Notes: a model not told the origin generated them from the letters alone. 64,000 nucleotides of DNA from Nocardioides sp. cx-173 (GCF_021117365.1 NZ_CP088262.1:992001-1056000), one strand, 5' to 3'; counted from the stretch's first letter, positions 42,181 to 52,157 are shown. Program-made: numbers and translations.

Positions 42181-43629
42181 ATGACGAGCTTGGACCGCGA
42201 CAGCTTCTTCATCGACGGCGGCTGGGCCGCTCCGACCGGCAGCGGGCTGCTGGAGGTGGTCTCGCCCCACTCCGAGCAGGTCGTGGCCACCGTGCCTGAG
42301 GGGACGACCGCCGACATCGACGCCGCGGTCGCGGCAGCGCGGCGCGCCTTCGACGAGGGTCCCTGGCCGCGGATGAGCCCGGCCGAGAGGATCGCCGTGG
42401 TCGAGGCGTTCTCGGGCCTCTACGCCGGGCGGCTGGCCGAGATGGCCGACCTGATCACCCTCGAGATGGGCTCGCCGACGTCGTTCTCCAACCTGGCGCA
42501 GTCGCCGGCGCCGTGGATGCAGATCGAGGCGTTCCTGGCCATCGCGCGCGAGTTCGGCTGGGAGGAGACCCGGCCGGGCGCCCTCGGCACGCCCGTGATG
42601 GTGCGTCACGAGCCGGTGGGGGTGGTCGCGGCGATCGCGCCGTGGAACGTCCCGCAGTTCACGATCATGTCCAAGGTCGTCCCGGCGCTGCTCGCCGGCT
42701 GCACGGTGGTGGTCAAGCCGGCGCCGGAGACACCGCTCGACACCTACCTGATGGCCGAGCTGCTGCAGGAGGCCGGCGTTCCCGCCGGTGTGGTCAACAT
42801 CGTCGCCGCCGGGCGCGAGGTGGGCGAGCACCTGGTCGCCCACCCCGGCATCGACAAGGTCGCCTTCACCGGCTCGACCGCGGCGGGGCGCAGGATCGCG
42901 TCCGTCTGCGGCGAGCAGCTCAAGCGGGTCAGCCTCGAGCTCGGGGGCAAGTCGGCCGCGATCGTCCTGGACGACGCCGACCTGGCCGCCACCGTCGAGG
43001 GGCTGAAGTTCACCGCGCTCATGAACTCCGGGCAGGCCTGCGTCGCGCAGACGCGCATCCTCGCCAGCCGGGCCCACTACGCCACCGTCGTCGACGCCCT
43101 CGCCGAGGCCGTGTCCGGGATGCAGGTCGGCGACCCCGCGGACCCCGCCACGGAGGTCGGGCCGATGGTCGCGCAGCGCCAGCAGGAGCGGGTGGAGAAG
43201 TACATCGCGCTGGGTCAGGAGGAGGGCGCCCGCCTCGTCGTCGGTGGCAACGGCATGCCGGAGGGGCTCGACCGCGGCTGGTACGTCCGGCCCACCGTCT
43301 TCGCCGTCGTCGACAACCGCATGCGCATCGCCCAGGAGGAGATCTTCGGGCCGGTGCTCTCGGTGATCGCCTACGACGACGTCGACGATGCCGTACGGAT
43401 CGCCAACGACTCCGACTACGGACTGGCCGGCACGGTCTGGACCGGCGATCGCGAGGCCGGCCTCGACGTCGCTCGTCGGGTGCGGGCCGGCACCTACGGC
43501 GTCAACACCTACACGATGGACTTCGCCGCGCCCTTCGGTGGCTTCAAGGCCTCGGGCGTGGGTCGCGAGTTCGGTCCGGAGGGCCTGGCTCAGTACACCG
43601 AGCTGAAGTCGGTCTACCTGGAGTCCTGA
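42181..43629 (+). CDS. Aldehyde dehydrogenase
   Basis: 482-residue NAD(P)-dependent aldehyde dehydrogenase, third gene of the KstR-type operon. VAAIAPWNVPQFTIMSKV near 140-157, the general-base Glu in LELGGKSAAIV near 258 and the nucleophile Cys in MNSGQACVAQTRI near 286 are all present, with E-E-I-F-G-P-V near 390. It is a different subgroup from the succinic semialdehyde enzyme next door. The substrate is unknown; steroid- or lipid-derived aldehydes fit the context. ATG 42181 is 29 nt after the previous stop. Confidence 0.9.
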   Translation: MTSLDRDSFFIDGGWAAPTGSGLLEVVSPHSEQVVATVPEGTTADIDAAVAAARRAFDEGPWPRMSPAERIAVVEAFSGLYAGRLAEMADLITLEMGSPTSFSNLAQSPAPWMQIEAFLAIAREFGWEETRPGALGTPVMVRHEPVGVVAAIAPWNVPQFTIMSKVVPALLAGCTVVVKPAPETPLDTYLMAELLQEAGVPAGVVNIVAAGREVGEHLVAHPGIDKVAFTGSTAAGRRIASVCGEQLKRVSLELGGKSAAIVLDDADLAATVEGLKFTALMNSGQACVAQTRILASRAHYATVVDALAEAVSGMQVGDPADPATEVGPMVAQRQQERVEKYIALGQEEGARLVVGGNGMPEGLDRGWYVRPTVFAVVDNRMRIAQEEIFGPVLSVIAYDDVDDAVRIANDSDYGLAGTVWTGDREAGLDVARRVRAGTYGVNTYTMDFAAPFGGFKASGVGREFGPEGLAQYTELKSVYLES

Positions 43630-43642
43630 GCGGCCGGCCGGC

Positions 43643-43716
43643 TTTGTAACTCACCGTTACGACCTCTGTCATGCCCGCACAAGGGTGCGGAACAGGAAGT
43701 AACGGTGAGTTACAAG
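43643..43716. repeat. Palindromic intergenic element, copy 2 (about 74 nt)
   Basis: Perfect 17-bp arms TTGTAACTCACCGTTAC (43644-43660) and its complement (43699-43715). A different inner hairpin (CCGCAC...GTGCGG type) replaces that of copy 1. It starts 14 nt after the aldehyde dehydrogenase stop. The same arm length, total span and gene-end location as copy 1 at 11141 suggest a shared origin. Confidence 0.7.
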
Positions 43717-43774
43717 CGAGGCGGCCGGCTCGCCGGCGGTAGGCAGGGAGACGCCCCTCACATACCCTCGGTAC

Positions 43775-45403
43775 ATGAGCGCCTCTGAACCCCAGTCCAC
43801 CGGCGGGGTCGGCCCGATCACCACGGGCCCTGCGGACCCCGAGCACGACCCGACCGCCTCCTACGCACTGGAGCGGGGGTACGTCGACTCGCTCACCGCG
43901 CGCCTGTGCGCCACCTCGGGCGAGTCCCTGGCGGTCTTCTCCCCGCTCAACGGCGCGCCCCTGGCCTCCATCCCGCAGTCCTCCGAGGACGACGTCGCCG
44001 AGGCGTTCTCCCGGGCCCGGCGGGCCCAGGAGGCGTGGGCGCAGACCCCGCTCGACCACCGCGCGGCGATGCTGCTGCGGCTGCACGACCTGGTCCTGGA
44101 CCGCCAGGAGGAGATCATCGACCTGATCGTGTGGGAGTCGGGCAAGGCCCGCAAGCACGCGTTCGACGAGCCGCTCCACATCGCGCTGACCGCGCGCTAC
44201 TACGCGCGCACCGCCCACCAGCACCTCGGCACCAAGCGCAGGCTCGGGGTCGTGCCCGGCCTCACCCGCGTCGAGGTCAACCAGGTGCCCAAGGGCGTGG
44301 TCGGCGTCATCTCGCCGTGGAACTACCCCTTCACGATGGCCCTCTGCGACGGGCTGCCCGCCCTGCTCGCCGGCAACGCGGTCGTCGTCAAGCCCGACGC
44401 CCAGACCATGCTGTCGGCGCTGCTGGCGGCGCGCCTGCTCGACGAGGCCGGGTTCCCGGCCGACCTGTGGCAGGTCGTGGCCGGCCCGGGCTCCGAGGTG
44501 GGCCCGCAGCTGATCGCGCGCGCCGACTACATCTGCTTCACCGGCTCGACCGCCACCGGGCGGTCCGTGGCCAAGGCCTGCGCGGAGCGCCTGATCGGTG
44601 CCTCGCTGGAGCTCGGCGGCAAGAACCCCCTGCTGGTGCTGCGCGACGCCGACCTGGAGAAGGCCGCGGAGGGCGCGGTCCGGGCCAGCTTCTCCAACGC
44701 CGGCCAGCTCTGCGTCTCGATGGAGCGGCTGTTCGTGGCCGACCAGGTCTACGACCGCTTCGTCGACCGCTTCGTCGCCCGCACCGAGGCGATGACCCTG
44801 GGCGCGACCCTCGACTGGGGCAACGACATGGGCTCGCTGGTCTCGCAGGCCCAGCTGGACGCGGTCGTCGCCCACGTCGACGACGCGGTCGCCAAGGGCG
44901 CACGAGTGCTGGCCGGTGGCCGTGCCCGCCCCGACCTCGGGCCGTACTTCTACGAGCCGACGATCCTCGAGGGCGTCACGCCCGACATGGCGTGCTTCGG
45001 GCGTGAGACCTTCGGACCGGTCGTGTCGCTGTACCGCTTCCACGACGAGGCCGACGCGGTGGCGCGCGCCAACGAGGGGGAGTACGGGCTCAACGCCTCT
45101 ATCTACAGCCAGGACGGCGCCCGGGCGCGTGCGATCGCCCGCTGGATCAAGTGCGGCACGGTCAACATCAACGAGGCCTTCGGTGCCACGTTCGCCAGCA
45201 TCGACTCCCCGATGGGCGGGATGCGCCAGTCGGGCGTGGGGCGGCGCCAGGGCAGCGAGGGCGTCCTGCGCTACACCGAGTCGCAGTCCGTCGCGACCCA
45301 ACGGCTGGTCCGCTTCGCGCCCATGCTGGGGATGTCCGATGAGACCTACGGCAAGGTCATGACGGCCAACCTGCGCCTCATGAAGAAGCTGGGCCGCGCA
45401 TGA
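43775..45403 (+). CDS. gabD2: Succinic semialdehyde dehydrogenase (GabD2-like)
   Basis: 542-residue aldehyde dehydrogenase close in layout to the actinobacterial GabD2 group, producing succinate from succinic semialdehyde. VVGVISPWNYPFTMALCDG near 175-193, LELGGKNPLLVL near 280 and the nucleophile Cys in FSNAGQLCVSMERL near 314 are seen. It is longer than the 480-residue standard because of an N-terminal extension of about 40 residues and a C-terminal tail. TACCCT (43763-43768) lies 6 nt before the ATG, a leaderless-type -10. It overlaps the next gene by 4 nt. Confidence 0.88.
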   Translation: MSASEPQSTGGVGPITTGPADPEHDPTASYALERGYVDSLTARLCATSGESLAVFSPLNGAPLASIPQSSEDDVAEAFSRARRAQEAWAQTPLDHRAAMLLRLHDLVLDRQEEIIDLIVWESGKARKHAFDEPLHIALTARYYARTAHQHLGTKRRLGVVPGLTRVEVNQVPKGVVGVISPWNYPFTMALCDGLPALLAGNAVVVKPDAQTMLSALLAARLLDEAGFPADLWQVVAGPGSEVGPQLIARADYICFTGSTATGRSVAKACAERLIGASLELGGKNPLLVLRDADLEKAAEGAVRASFSNAGQLCVSMERLFVADQVYDRFVDRFVARTEAMTLGATLDWGNDMGSLVSQAQLDAVVAHVDDAVAKGARVLAGGRARPDLGPYFYEPTILEGVTPDMACFGRETFGPVVSLYRFHDEADAVARANEGEYGLNASIYSQDGARARAIARWIKCGTVNINEAFGATFASIDSPMGGMRQSGVGRRQGSEGVLRYTESQSVATQRLVRFAPMLGMSDETYGKVMTANLRLMKKLGRA

Positions 45404-47124
45404 CCCAGGACGGGTACGACTACGACGTCCTGGTCATCGGCTCCGGCTTCGGAGGATCCGTCGCCGCGCTCCGGCTCACGGAGAAGGGCTACCGCGTCGG
45501 CGTGATCGAGGCCGGCCCCCGGCTCGAGGACCACGACTTCTCCTCGGGCACCCTCGACCTGAAGCGCTACCTGTGGGCCCCGGCCCTCGGGATGTACGGC
45601 ATCCAGCGCATCGACGCGGTCCGGGACACGATGATCGTGGCGGGCGCCGGCGTGGGCGGCGGCTCGCTCGTCTACGCCAACACGCTCTACGAGCCCCTCC
45701 AGCAGTTCTACGACGACCCGCAGTGGGCGGGCATCACGAGCTGGAAGGACGAGCTCGCGCCGTACTACGACCAGGCCAAGCGGATGCTGGGCGTCGTCGA
45801 GAACCCCGTCCACACGGCCGCCGACGAGGTCATGCACCAGGTCGCCGAGGAGATGGGCGTGGCCGACACCTTCCACCCCACCCCGGTCGGGGTCTTCTTC
45901 GGTGGGCCCGGCCAGGAGGCCGGGACCTCGGTGGCGGACCCGTTCTTCGGTGGCGAGGGGCCGGAGCGCAGGACCTGCCTCAACTGTGGCGAGTGCATGT
46001 CCGGCTGCCGGCACAACGCCAAGAACACCCTGGTCAAGAACTATCTCTACCTCGCAGAGAAGCGCGGGGCGAGGGTGCTGCCGCTCAGCACCGTCACCCG
46101 GCTCCGCCCGCGTGAGGGCGGCGGCTACGAGGTGCGCATCAAGTTCACCAAGGCGCGCCGGGCCACCGCCCGGACGACGCGCACGCTCACCGCCCAGCAC
46201 GTCGTCATGGCCGCCGCCGCGCTCGGCACCCAGAAGCTGCTGCACCGGATGAAGGACGAGGGCCACCTTCCGGACCTCTCCGACCGCCTCGGCTACCTCT
46301 CGCGCACCAACTCCGAGTCGATCCTCGGCGCGATCGCACCGAAGAGCCGGGGCACCGACTTCACCCACGGCGTCGCGATCACCTCGAGCTTCCACCCCGA
46401 CGAGCACACCCACGTCGAGCCGGTGCGCTACGGCAAGGGCTTCAACACCATGTCGATGCTGCAGACCGTCCTGACCGACGGCGACGGCAACGGTCCCCGG
46501 TGGCGCACCTGGCTCAAGGAGATCTGGACCCAGAAGGCCAACGTCCTCGAGCTCTACGACCTGGCGCACTGGTCCGAGCGCACGGTCATCGCCCTGGTGA
46601 TGCAGAGCCTGGACAACTCCATCACCACCTTCGGCAAGCGCGGCCGGCTCACCGGCCGCTGGCGCATGTCGTCGCGGCAGGGCCACGGCGCCCCCAACCC
46701 CACCTGGATCCCCGTGGCCAACGAGGTCGTACGGCGCATGGCCGCGGTGCTGGGGGGCACGCCGGGCAGCAGCATCGGGGAGCCGTTCAACATGCCGCTG
46801 ACCGCCCACTTCATCGGCGGCTGCGCGATCGGGACCGAGCCCGACAACGGCGTGGTCGACCCCTACCAGCGGGTCTTCAACTACCCGGGCCTGCACGTGG
46901 CGGACGGGTCGGCCATCTCGGCCAACCTGGGCGTCAACCCCTCGCTGACCATCACCGCCCAGGCCGAGCGGGCGATGGCGCTGTGGCCCAACAAGGGCGA
47001 GACCGATCCGCGCCCGGAGCTCGGCGGCGACTACGTCCGGGTCGACCCGGTGGCGCCGGTGGCTCCCGCCGTGCCGGCGAGCGCGCCGGCCGCGCTGCGA
47101 CTGCCGATCGTCCAGGTCACCTGA
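45400..47124 (+). CDS. choD: GMC-family oxidoreductase, ChoD (cholesterol oxidase)-like
   Basis: 574-residue FAD protein. The dinucleotide motif is [21 protein letters not shown] near 9-29. [12 protein letters not shown] near 82 and the four-Cys segment [11 protein letters not shown] near 193 are present. The C-terminal half contains H-F-I-G-G-C-A-I-G and N-P-S-L-T-I-T-A. Position between guaB3 and guaA matches M. tuberculosis choD. True sterol activity is not proven for such homologues. ATG 45400 overlaps the preceding stop (ATGA). Confidence 0.88.
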   Translation: MTQDGYDYDVLVIGSGFGGSVAALRLTEKGYRVGVIEAGPRLEDHDFSSGTLDLKRYLWAPALGMYGIQRIDAVRDTMIVAGAGVGGGSLVYANTLYEPLQQFYDDPQWAGITSWKDELAPYYDQAKRMLGVVENPVHTAADEVMHQVAEEMGVADTFHPTPVGVFFGGPGQEAGTSVADPFFGGEGPERRTCLNCGECMSGCRHNAKNTLVKNYLYLAEKRGARVLPLSTVTRLRPREGGGYEVRIKFTKARRATARTTRTLTAQHVVMAAAALGTQKLLHRMKDEGHLPDLSDRLGYLSRTNSESILGAIAPKSRGTDFTHGVAITSSFHPDEHTHVEPVRYGKGFNTMSMLQTVLTDGDGNGPRWRTWLKEIWTQKANVLELYDLAHWSERTVIALVMQSLDNSITTFGKRGRLTGRWRMSSRQGHGAPNPTWIPVANEVVRRMAAVLGGTPGSSIGEPFNMPLTAHFIGGCAIGTEPDNGVVDPYQRVFNYPGLHVADGSAISANLGVNPSLTITAQAERAMALWPNKGETDPRPELGGDYVRVDPVAPVAPAVPASAPAALRLPIVQVT

Positions 47125-47150
47125 GCCGGGCCCGGGCCGCCCTGCGCACA

Positions 47151-47196
47151 CGACCCAGGGCCCGGCCGGGGAGGGAGGGTGGCCGGGCCCTGGTCG
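47151..47196 (+). terminator. Strong hairpin after the ChoD-like gene
   Basis: CCAGGGCCCGGCC and GGCCGGGCCCTGG pair perfectly around a G-rich 13-nt loop, with the stem extended by CGA/TCG through a one-base bulge. It ends the succinic semialdehyde dehydrogenase-choD unit. The rest of the 47125-47368 gap shows only the guaA -10. Confidence 0.8.
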
Positions 47197-47368
47197 TCCG
47201 CGCTGCTGCGCTGCAGCGCCGGGACCGCGGAAGCCGGCCGTGGAGGGAGCCGTTCGGGCCGGGTTCCATCCCTCCAACGACGTGGCGCAGGGCTGGTTAC
47301 GTCGCGGGGAGGCGTCGACCCCGCCGGGCGAGCCCCCGGCCACCGAGCACGCTCGATACGCTGGCCCC

Positions 47369-48952
47369 ATGACGCAGCCCGCGGAGCACGATCTGGTTCT
47401 GGTGGTCGACTTCGGGGCGCAGTACGCGCAGCTGATCGCCCGCCGCGTGCGTGAGGCGCGCGTCTACTCCGAGATCGTGCCGCACCACATGCCGGTCGCC
47501 GACATGCTGGCCCGCAACCCGAAGGCGATCATCCTCTCCGGCGGCCCGGCCTCGGTCTACACGCCAGGCGCCCCTCAGCTCGACCCCGCGCTCGTCGACG
47601 GCCGGGTGCCGGTCTTCGGCATCTGCTACGGCTTCATGGCCATGGCCCAGGCGCTCGGCGGCACGGTGGCTCACACCGGCCAGCGCGAGTACGGTCGCAC
47701 CGAGGTCGAGGTGCTCGAGCCCGGCACGCTGCTGGGTGCCGTGCCTGCCACGCTCACCTCCTGGATGTCGCACGGCGACGAGGTCGTGGCGGCGCCCGAC
47801 GGCTTCACCGTCAACGCCCGCTCGCCGCGCGCCACCGTGGCGGCGTTCGAGCACGTCGAGCGTCAGCTCGCCGGGGTCCAGTGGCACCCCGAGGTGATGC
47901 ACAGCGAGCACGGCCAGGCCGTGCTGGAGCACTTCCTGATCGACATCGCCGGCTGCCGGCCCACCTGGACGATGGTCAACATCGTCGAGGAGCAGATCGA
48001 GTCGATCCGGGCCCAGATCGGCGACCGCGGCCAGGCCATCTGCGGGCTCTCGGGCGGCGTCGACTCCGCCGTCGCGGCCGCGATCGTGCAGCGCGCGATC
48101 GGTGACCGCCTGACCTGCGTCTACGTCGACCACGGGCTGATGCGCAAGGGCGAGACCGAGCAGGTCGAGCGGGACTTCGTCGCCGCGACCGGGGTCGACC
48201 TCAAGGTCGTCGACGCCGAGAAGCAGTTCCTCGACGCGCTGGTCGGGGTCAGCGACCCGGAGCAGAAGCGCAAGATCATCGGCCGCGAGTTCATCCGGGT
48301 CTTCGAGGCGGCCGAGGCCGAGATCCTCGCCGACGCGGTCTCCGGCGACGACGGCGACAAGGTCGCGTTCCTGGTGCAGGGCACGCTCTACCCCGACGTC
48401 GTCGAGTCCGGCGGCGGTGCGGGCGCCTCCAACATCAAGTCGCACCACAACGTCGGCGGGCTGCCCGACGACCTCGAGTTCGAGCTCGTGGAGCCGCTAC
48501 GGACCCTGTTCAAGGACGAGGTCCGGCTGATGGGGGAGCAGCTGGGGCTGCCCGCCGAGATCGTGCACCGTCAGCCGTTCCCCGGCCCCGGGCTGGGCAT
48601 CCGGATCATCGGCGAGGTGACCCGCGAGCGCCTGGACCTCCTGCGCGAGGCCGACGCCATCGCCCGCGAGGAGTTGACGCGCGCAGGGCTCGACCGCGAC
48701 ATCTGGCAGATGCCGGTCGTGCTGCTCGCCGACGTCCGCTCGGTGGGCGTCCAGGGGGACGGCCGGACCTACGGGCACCCCGTCGTGCTGCGCCCCGTCA
48801 CCTCCGAGGACGCGATGACCGCCGACTGGGCGCGGCTGCCGTACGACGTGATGGAGCGGATATCGACCCGCATCACCAACGAGGTGAGCGAGGTCAACCG
48901 GGTCACCATCGACATCACGTCGAAGCCGCCCGGCACCATCGAGTGGGAGTAG
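47369..48952 (+). CDS. guaA: GMP synthase (glutamine-hydrolysing)
   Basis: 527-residue enzyme aminating XMP to GMP. The class I glutaminase domain (about 1-205) has [12 protein letters not shown], with the nucleophile Cys in GICYG, and W-H-P-E-V near 178; here the usual GGEVARTGQREYG region reads [13 protein letters not shown]. The ATP-PPase loop [11 protein letters not shown] lies near 232. ATG 47369 has TACGCT (47357-47362) 6 nt upstream, so the mRNA is probably leaderless. Longer in-frame starts precede that promoter. Confidence 0.96.
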   Translation: MTQPAEHDLVLVVDFGAQYAQLIARRVREARVYSEIVPHHMPVADMLARNPKAIILSGGPASVYTPGAPQLDPALVDGRVPVFGICYGFMAMAQALGGTVAHTGQREYGRTEVEVLEPGTLLGAVPATLTSWMSHGDEVVAAPDGFTVNARSPRATVAAFEHVERQLAGVQWHPEVMHSEHGQAVLEHFLIDIAGCRPTWTMVNIVEEQIESIRAQIGDRGQAICGLSGGVDSAVAAAIVQRAIGDRLTCVYVDHGLMRKGETEQVERDFVAATGVDLKVVDAEKQFLDALVGVSDPEQKRKIIGREFIRVFEAAEAEILADAVSGDDGDKVAFLVQGTLYPDVVESGGGAGASNIKSHHNVGGLPDDLEFELVEPLRTLFKDEVRLMGEQLGLPAEIVHRQPFPGPGLGIRIIGEVTRERLDLLREADAIAREELTRAGLDRDIWQMPVVLLADVRSVGVQGDGRTYGHPVVLRPVTSEDAMTADWARLPYDVMERISTRITNEVSEVNRVTIDITSKPPGTIEWE

Positions 48953-49027
48953 CAACCGCAGTCGTCCGCCGCGTGTGAGTTGAGCGATCCCGCCCCGCGT
49001 CTCGCTCGATCCGATAGCGTGGCGGGC

Positions 49028-50326
49028 ATGTCGCTCCCTCGATTCAGGTCCTCGCGCGCCCTCGTGATCGCGGCGGTGGCGGCCCTCGCGGTCGCGCCGG
49101 CCGTGGCGAACGCCGCCATGATCAACGGCTCCAACACCGCCAACAAGCTGGTCGGGACGCCCCGCGCCGACCGGATCAACGCCCAGGGCGGCAGCGACAC
49201 GGTCAAGGCGCGCGGCGGCAACGACACCCTCAACGGCGGCCCCGGCAACGACAAGCTCTACGGCGAGGGCGGCGCGGACAAGTTCAGCGACACCTCGGGC
49301 GACGACCTCCACGTGGGTGGGCCCGGCAACGACAAGTTCATTGACAAGCGTGGCAACGACACGATGAAGGGCGGCGGTGGCAACGACCGGATCGCCTCGG
49401 GTCCGGGCCGCGACCTCCTGACCGGCGACGCCGGCAACGACTTCCTCAACGGCGGCGACGGCGACGACCGCCTCGACGGCGGCGTGGGCGACGACACACT
49501 CACCGCCAGCACAGGCGCCGACACCCTGCTCGGCGGTGCGGGCAACGACCGCGCCGACGCCGGTCCCGACAACGATGCGGTGGACGGCGGCGCGGGTGTC
49601 GACCGGCTGTTCGGCCAGGCCGGCAACGACGTCATCCACGCCGGGCCGGGGGACGACCGCGGTCCGCGCAGTGGCAACGCCGGCACCGACTTCGCGACGC
49701 GCGTCAACGGCGGCGCTGGCAACGACCGGCTCTACGGAGACGACGGCAACGACGGCATGGCCGGCATGGCGGGCGATGACATGCTCGACGGCGGGACCGG
49801 CGAGGACCAGCTGATGGGTGGTGCGGGCGTCGACCGGATCTTCGGTGGAGACGGGCGCGACGAGCTCGACGGCGACGCCGGCCACGACATCCTGGACGCC
49901 GGCCCGGGCGACGACTCGTGCCCGGGGTTCGACGCGAACTACGAGCCTCAGCCCAACGTCTGCGACCTCAACACCACCGGCGATGAGGGCGACGACATCA
50001 TCTACCCGGGCTCGGGCGTTGACAACGTCTTCGGGGAGCAGGGCTTCGACACCATCGTTGTGACCAACGACGGGGCCTATGACCGGCTGTTCTGCGTCGA
50101 CGGCGCGTCCGAGCCGAACCTGCCCCCCAACGGTGGCCGGCTCCTGGCCATGGGCTCGCTGGACCCGCTCGACGACCCCAGGCGCTGTGAGGTGGACGTC
50201 ATCGAGACCCGCGAGGAGGCCGTGGCGAAGAACGTCGCCGTGCTGTGGGACCACGCCATGGGCGTCTCGACGCGCACCAGCGCCCGTGCCCAGCTCTGGG
50301 CCGCCAGGCACGCGTACCTCGGGTGA
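49028..50326 (+). CDS. Secreted RTX-type calcium-binding repeat protein
   Basis: 432-residue exported protein. The signal peptide spans residues 1 to about 28 (RSSRALVIAAVAALAVAP core, likely cut near ANA-A). Residues about 30-290 are dense Gly/Asp nonapeptide repeats of the G-G-x-G-x-D type that form a calcium beta-roll (for example GGPGNDKLYG and GGAGNDRLYG). The C-terminal about 110 residues are less repetitive, with Cys pairs. No protease, lipase or C-terminal type I export domain is seen, and Sec export is expected. TAGCGT (49015-49020) lies 7 nt before ATG 49028, indicating leaderless transcription. Confidence 0.85.
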   Translation: MSLPRFRSSRALVIAAVAALAVAPAVANAAMINGSNTANKLVGTPRADRINAQGGSDTVKARGGNDTLNGGPGNDKLYGEGGADKFSDTSGDDLHVGGPGNDKFIDKRGNDTMKGGGGNDRIASGPGRDLLTGDAGNDFLNGGDGDDRLDGGVGDDTLTASTGADTLLGGAGNDRADAGPDNDAVDGGAGVDRLFGQAGNDVIHAGPGDDRGPRSGNAGTDFATRVNGGAGNDRLYGDDGNDGMAGMAGDDMLDGGTGEDQLMGGAGVDRIFGGDGRDELDGDAGHDILDAGPGDDSCPGFDANYEPQPNVCDLNTTGDEGDDIIYPGSGVDNVFGEQGFDTIVVTNDGAYDRLFCVDGASEPNLPPNGGRLLAMGSLDPLDDPRRCEVDVIETREEAVAKNVAVLWDHAMGVSTRTSARAQLWAARHAYLG

Positions 50327-50380
50327 CCCCGCTGCCGGGATGACCGTTTGTCCCGGCTCGGGGAGGGGCACCGGGTCGGC

Positions 50381-50782
50381 ATGACCCAGCAACCCCACCC
50401 GGCGTCCGAGGAGCCGATCGGCGCCCTGGTGCACCGCCTGTCCGAGCAGATCCCGGACCTGGTCCGCAGCGAGCTGCGCCTGGCACAGGTCGAGCTGGCC
50501 GAGAAGGGCAAGCGCGCCGGTGCCGGCGCCGGGTTGTTCGGCGCCGCGGGGCTGCTGGCCCTCCTCGGGGCCGCGACCCTGGTCGCCACCGCGGTGCTCG
50601 CCCTCGACCTGGTCCTGCCGGCCTGGGCGGCCGCCCTCATCGTCGCGGTCGTGCTCCTCGCGGCCGCCGGTGTCGCCGCGCTGGTCGGCAAGAAGGAGAT
50701 CCAGACCGCCACGCCCGCCGCCCCCGAGCGGGCGATCGCCGGCGTCAAGGAAGACGTCGCCGTCGTGAAGGGACAGCACTGA
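50381..50782 (+). CDS. Holin-superfamily III-like membrane protein (phage holin family)
   Basis: 133-residue protein of the actinobacterial 'phage holin family' (Act_Holin_E/YqjE-like). The N-terminal half is amphipathic helix (G-A-L-V-H-R-L-S-E-Q-I-P-D-L-V-R-S-E-L), followed by two hydrophobic helices (about 48-72 and 80-102). Despite the family name there is no phage context. Its stop overlaps the next ATG (TGATG), and the three-gene set is a common envelope-associated cluster. Confidence 0.82.
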   Translation: MTQQPHPASEEPIGALVHRLSEQIPDLVRSELRLAQVELAEKGKRAGAGAGLFGAAGLLALLGAATLVATAVLALDLVLPAWAAALIVAVVLLAAAGVAALVGKKEIQTATPAAPERAIAGVKEDVAVVKGQH

Positions 50783-51033
50783 TGTCCGACAACGGCCCTA
50801 CCCCCGAGGAGATCGAGGCCGACATCGCGCGCCAGCGCGAGGCCCTGGCCGAGACCGTCGACGCGCTGCAGCACAAGCTCGACGTCAAGACCCGCGCGAA
50901 GGGCAAGGCCACCGAGCTCAAGGAGCGCGCGACCACCGACACCGGCGCCGTGCGCCCGGACCTCGCCGCGGGCGCCGCGGCGGGCGTGGTCCTGCTCGTC
51001 GCCCTCGTGGTGTGGCGCCGCCGTCACCGCTGA
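50782..51033 (+). CDS. DUF3618 family small membrane protein
   Basis: 83-residue protein with the DUF3618 N-terminus: E-I-E-A-D-I-A-R-Q-R-E-A-L-A-E-T-V-D-A-L-Q-H-K-L-D-V-K, a conserved helical segment, and one C-terminal transmembrane helix (about 60-77) ending in basic residues. It is translated with the holin-like gene. Function is unknown. Confidence 0.85.
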   Translation: MSDNGPTPEEIEADIARQREALAETVDALQHKLDVKTRAKGKATELKERATTDTGAVRPDLAAGAAAGVVLLVALVVWRRRHR

Positions 51034-51074
51034 CCCGGATTTGCCCCACCCCTCGAACGAAGGAGCACCCCCCC

Positions 51075-51341
51075 ATGAAGAAGATCCCTCTCCTCGCCGC
51101 CGCCGCGGTCGGCTACGTCCTCGGCAGCAAGGCCGGCCGGGGTCGCTACGAGCAGATCCGCTCGGGCGCGCAGAAGATCGCCGAGAACCCCAAGGTCCAG
51201 GCGGCCACCTCCAAGGCGCAGGAGGCCGTGGCCTCGCAGGCCGCGGCGGCCGCGGACGTCGCCAAGGAGAAGGTCACCGACGTCGCCTCCGCGGCCGCCG
51301 ACAAGGTGCGTCACGACACCTCGGTCAACCCGGCGCCCTGA
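51075..51341 (+). CDS. YtxH-like small membrane-associated protein
   Basis: 88-residue protein. The N-terminal helix L-L-A-A-A-A-V-G-Y-V-L-G-S-K-A-G-R-G-R-Y-E-Q-I carries a glycine pattern seen in YtxH/general-stress proteins, followed by an Ala/Lys-rich, probably coiled helix. ATG 51075 is preferred (family N-terminus M-K-K); GAAGGAG is about 11 nt upstream. It is the last gene of the three-gene envelope cluster. Confidence 0.75.
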   Translation: MKKIPLLAAAAVGYVLGSKAGRGRYEQIRSGAQKIAENPKVQAATSKAQEAVASQAAAAADVAKEKVTDVASAAADKVRHDTSVNPAP

Positions 51342-51347
51342 GTCGGT

Positions 51348-52031
51348 TCAGCGGCCGGCGCCGCCGAGCAGGGGCGAGGCCGAGAGCCGCTCCACCAGGT
51401 CGCCCGGCGTGTCGTAGACCTCGGTGCACCCGGCCTCGCGCAGCTCGGCCTCGGTGATGCCGCCGGTGAGGACGCCGATGCACGCCACTTTGGCCTCGGC
51501 CCCCGCACGCGCATCCCACACGGCGTCGCCGATGAGGACGGCGCACTCGGGGGCGGCGCCCACGGCCTGCAGGGCCTGGCTCACCAGGTCACCGGCGGGC
51601 TTGCTGTGCTCGGCGTCCGAGCCCGACACCGTGTCCATCAGCAGGCGCTGGGCTCCCTCGACCAGGTCGAGCATCGGCTGGGCCTGGTCGCGCTCGCCCG
51701 AGCTGGCCAGGACCAGCCGCAGGCCCCGGTCGTGCAGGGCCTCGAGCATGGCGGCGGCCCCCGGGGTCGCGGTGATCTCGCCGAAGCGCTGGCCCAGGTG
51801 GTGGGCGTGCCGCCGGCGTACCTCGTCGCCCATCGCCCGCTCGACGGGGTCGCCCGCGACGTGGGCGACGAGCCGGTCGCTGCCCATGCCGATGGCGCGG
51901 TGGATGTGGTGCGAGGCGACGTGGACGCCGACGTCGCGGAACGCCGCGTGCCAGCAGAGGGCGTGCACGTAGACCGAGTCCACGAGGGTCCCGTCCAGGT
52001 CGAGGACGACGGTGTCGATGGTGCTGTTCAA
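51348..52031 (-). CDS. HAD-superfamily phosphatase (phosphoglycolate phosphatase-like)
   Basis: 227-residue HAD hydrolase. Motif I is VVLDLDGTLVDS near 8-19, motif II is V-L-A-S-S-G near 107, the motif III Lys is in S-K-P-A near 143, and motif IV is VLIGDAVWDARAG near 165. The helical cap between motifs I and II fits the PGP/beta-phosphoglucomutase subgroup. TTG 52031 is used because AGGAGG lies 6 nt upstream. The substrate is unknown. It is convergent with the YtxH-like gene, 6 nt apart. Confidence 0.87.
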   Translation of the reverse strand: MNSTIDTVVLDLDGTLVDSVYVHALCWHAAFRDVGVHVASHHIHRAIGMGSDRLVAHVAGDPVERAMGDEVRRRHAHHLGQRFGEITATPGAAAMLEALHDRGLRLVLASSGERDQAQPMLDLVEGAQRLLMDTVSGSDAEHSKPAGDLVSQALQAVGAAPECAVLIGDAVWDARAGAEAKVACIGVLTGGITEAELREAGCTEVYDTPGDLVERLSASPLLGGAGR

Positions 52032-52157
52032 TGAATCCTCCTGTGGTCGACGGCCGACTCTTCCACGGTGGGTCCGCGAGCAGGTTCACCCCGAACGGTG
52101 GTGTCGCCCGCAGGGGCCCCCTGGCTAGGTTCAAGGGAGTCGATGAAGGGAGCTGCC

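Noticed and set aside
47197..47368. tRNA or small RNA gene before guaA
   Set aside because: No cloverleaf or conserved tRNA boxes; only the guaA -10 box is visible.
49100..49990. CRISPR-like or satellite repeat array
   Set aside because: The periodicity is the coding of Gly/Asp RTX nonapeptides within one open frame, without constant repeats or spacers.
50381..50782. Prophage suggested by the 'phage holin' family name
   Set aside because: No integrase, capsid, lysin or other phage gene nearby; this family is chromosomal in actinobacteria.
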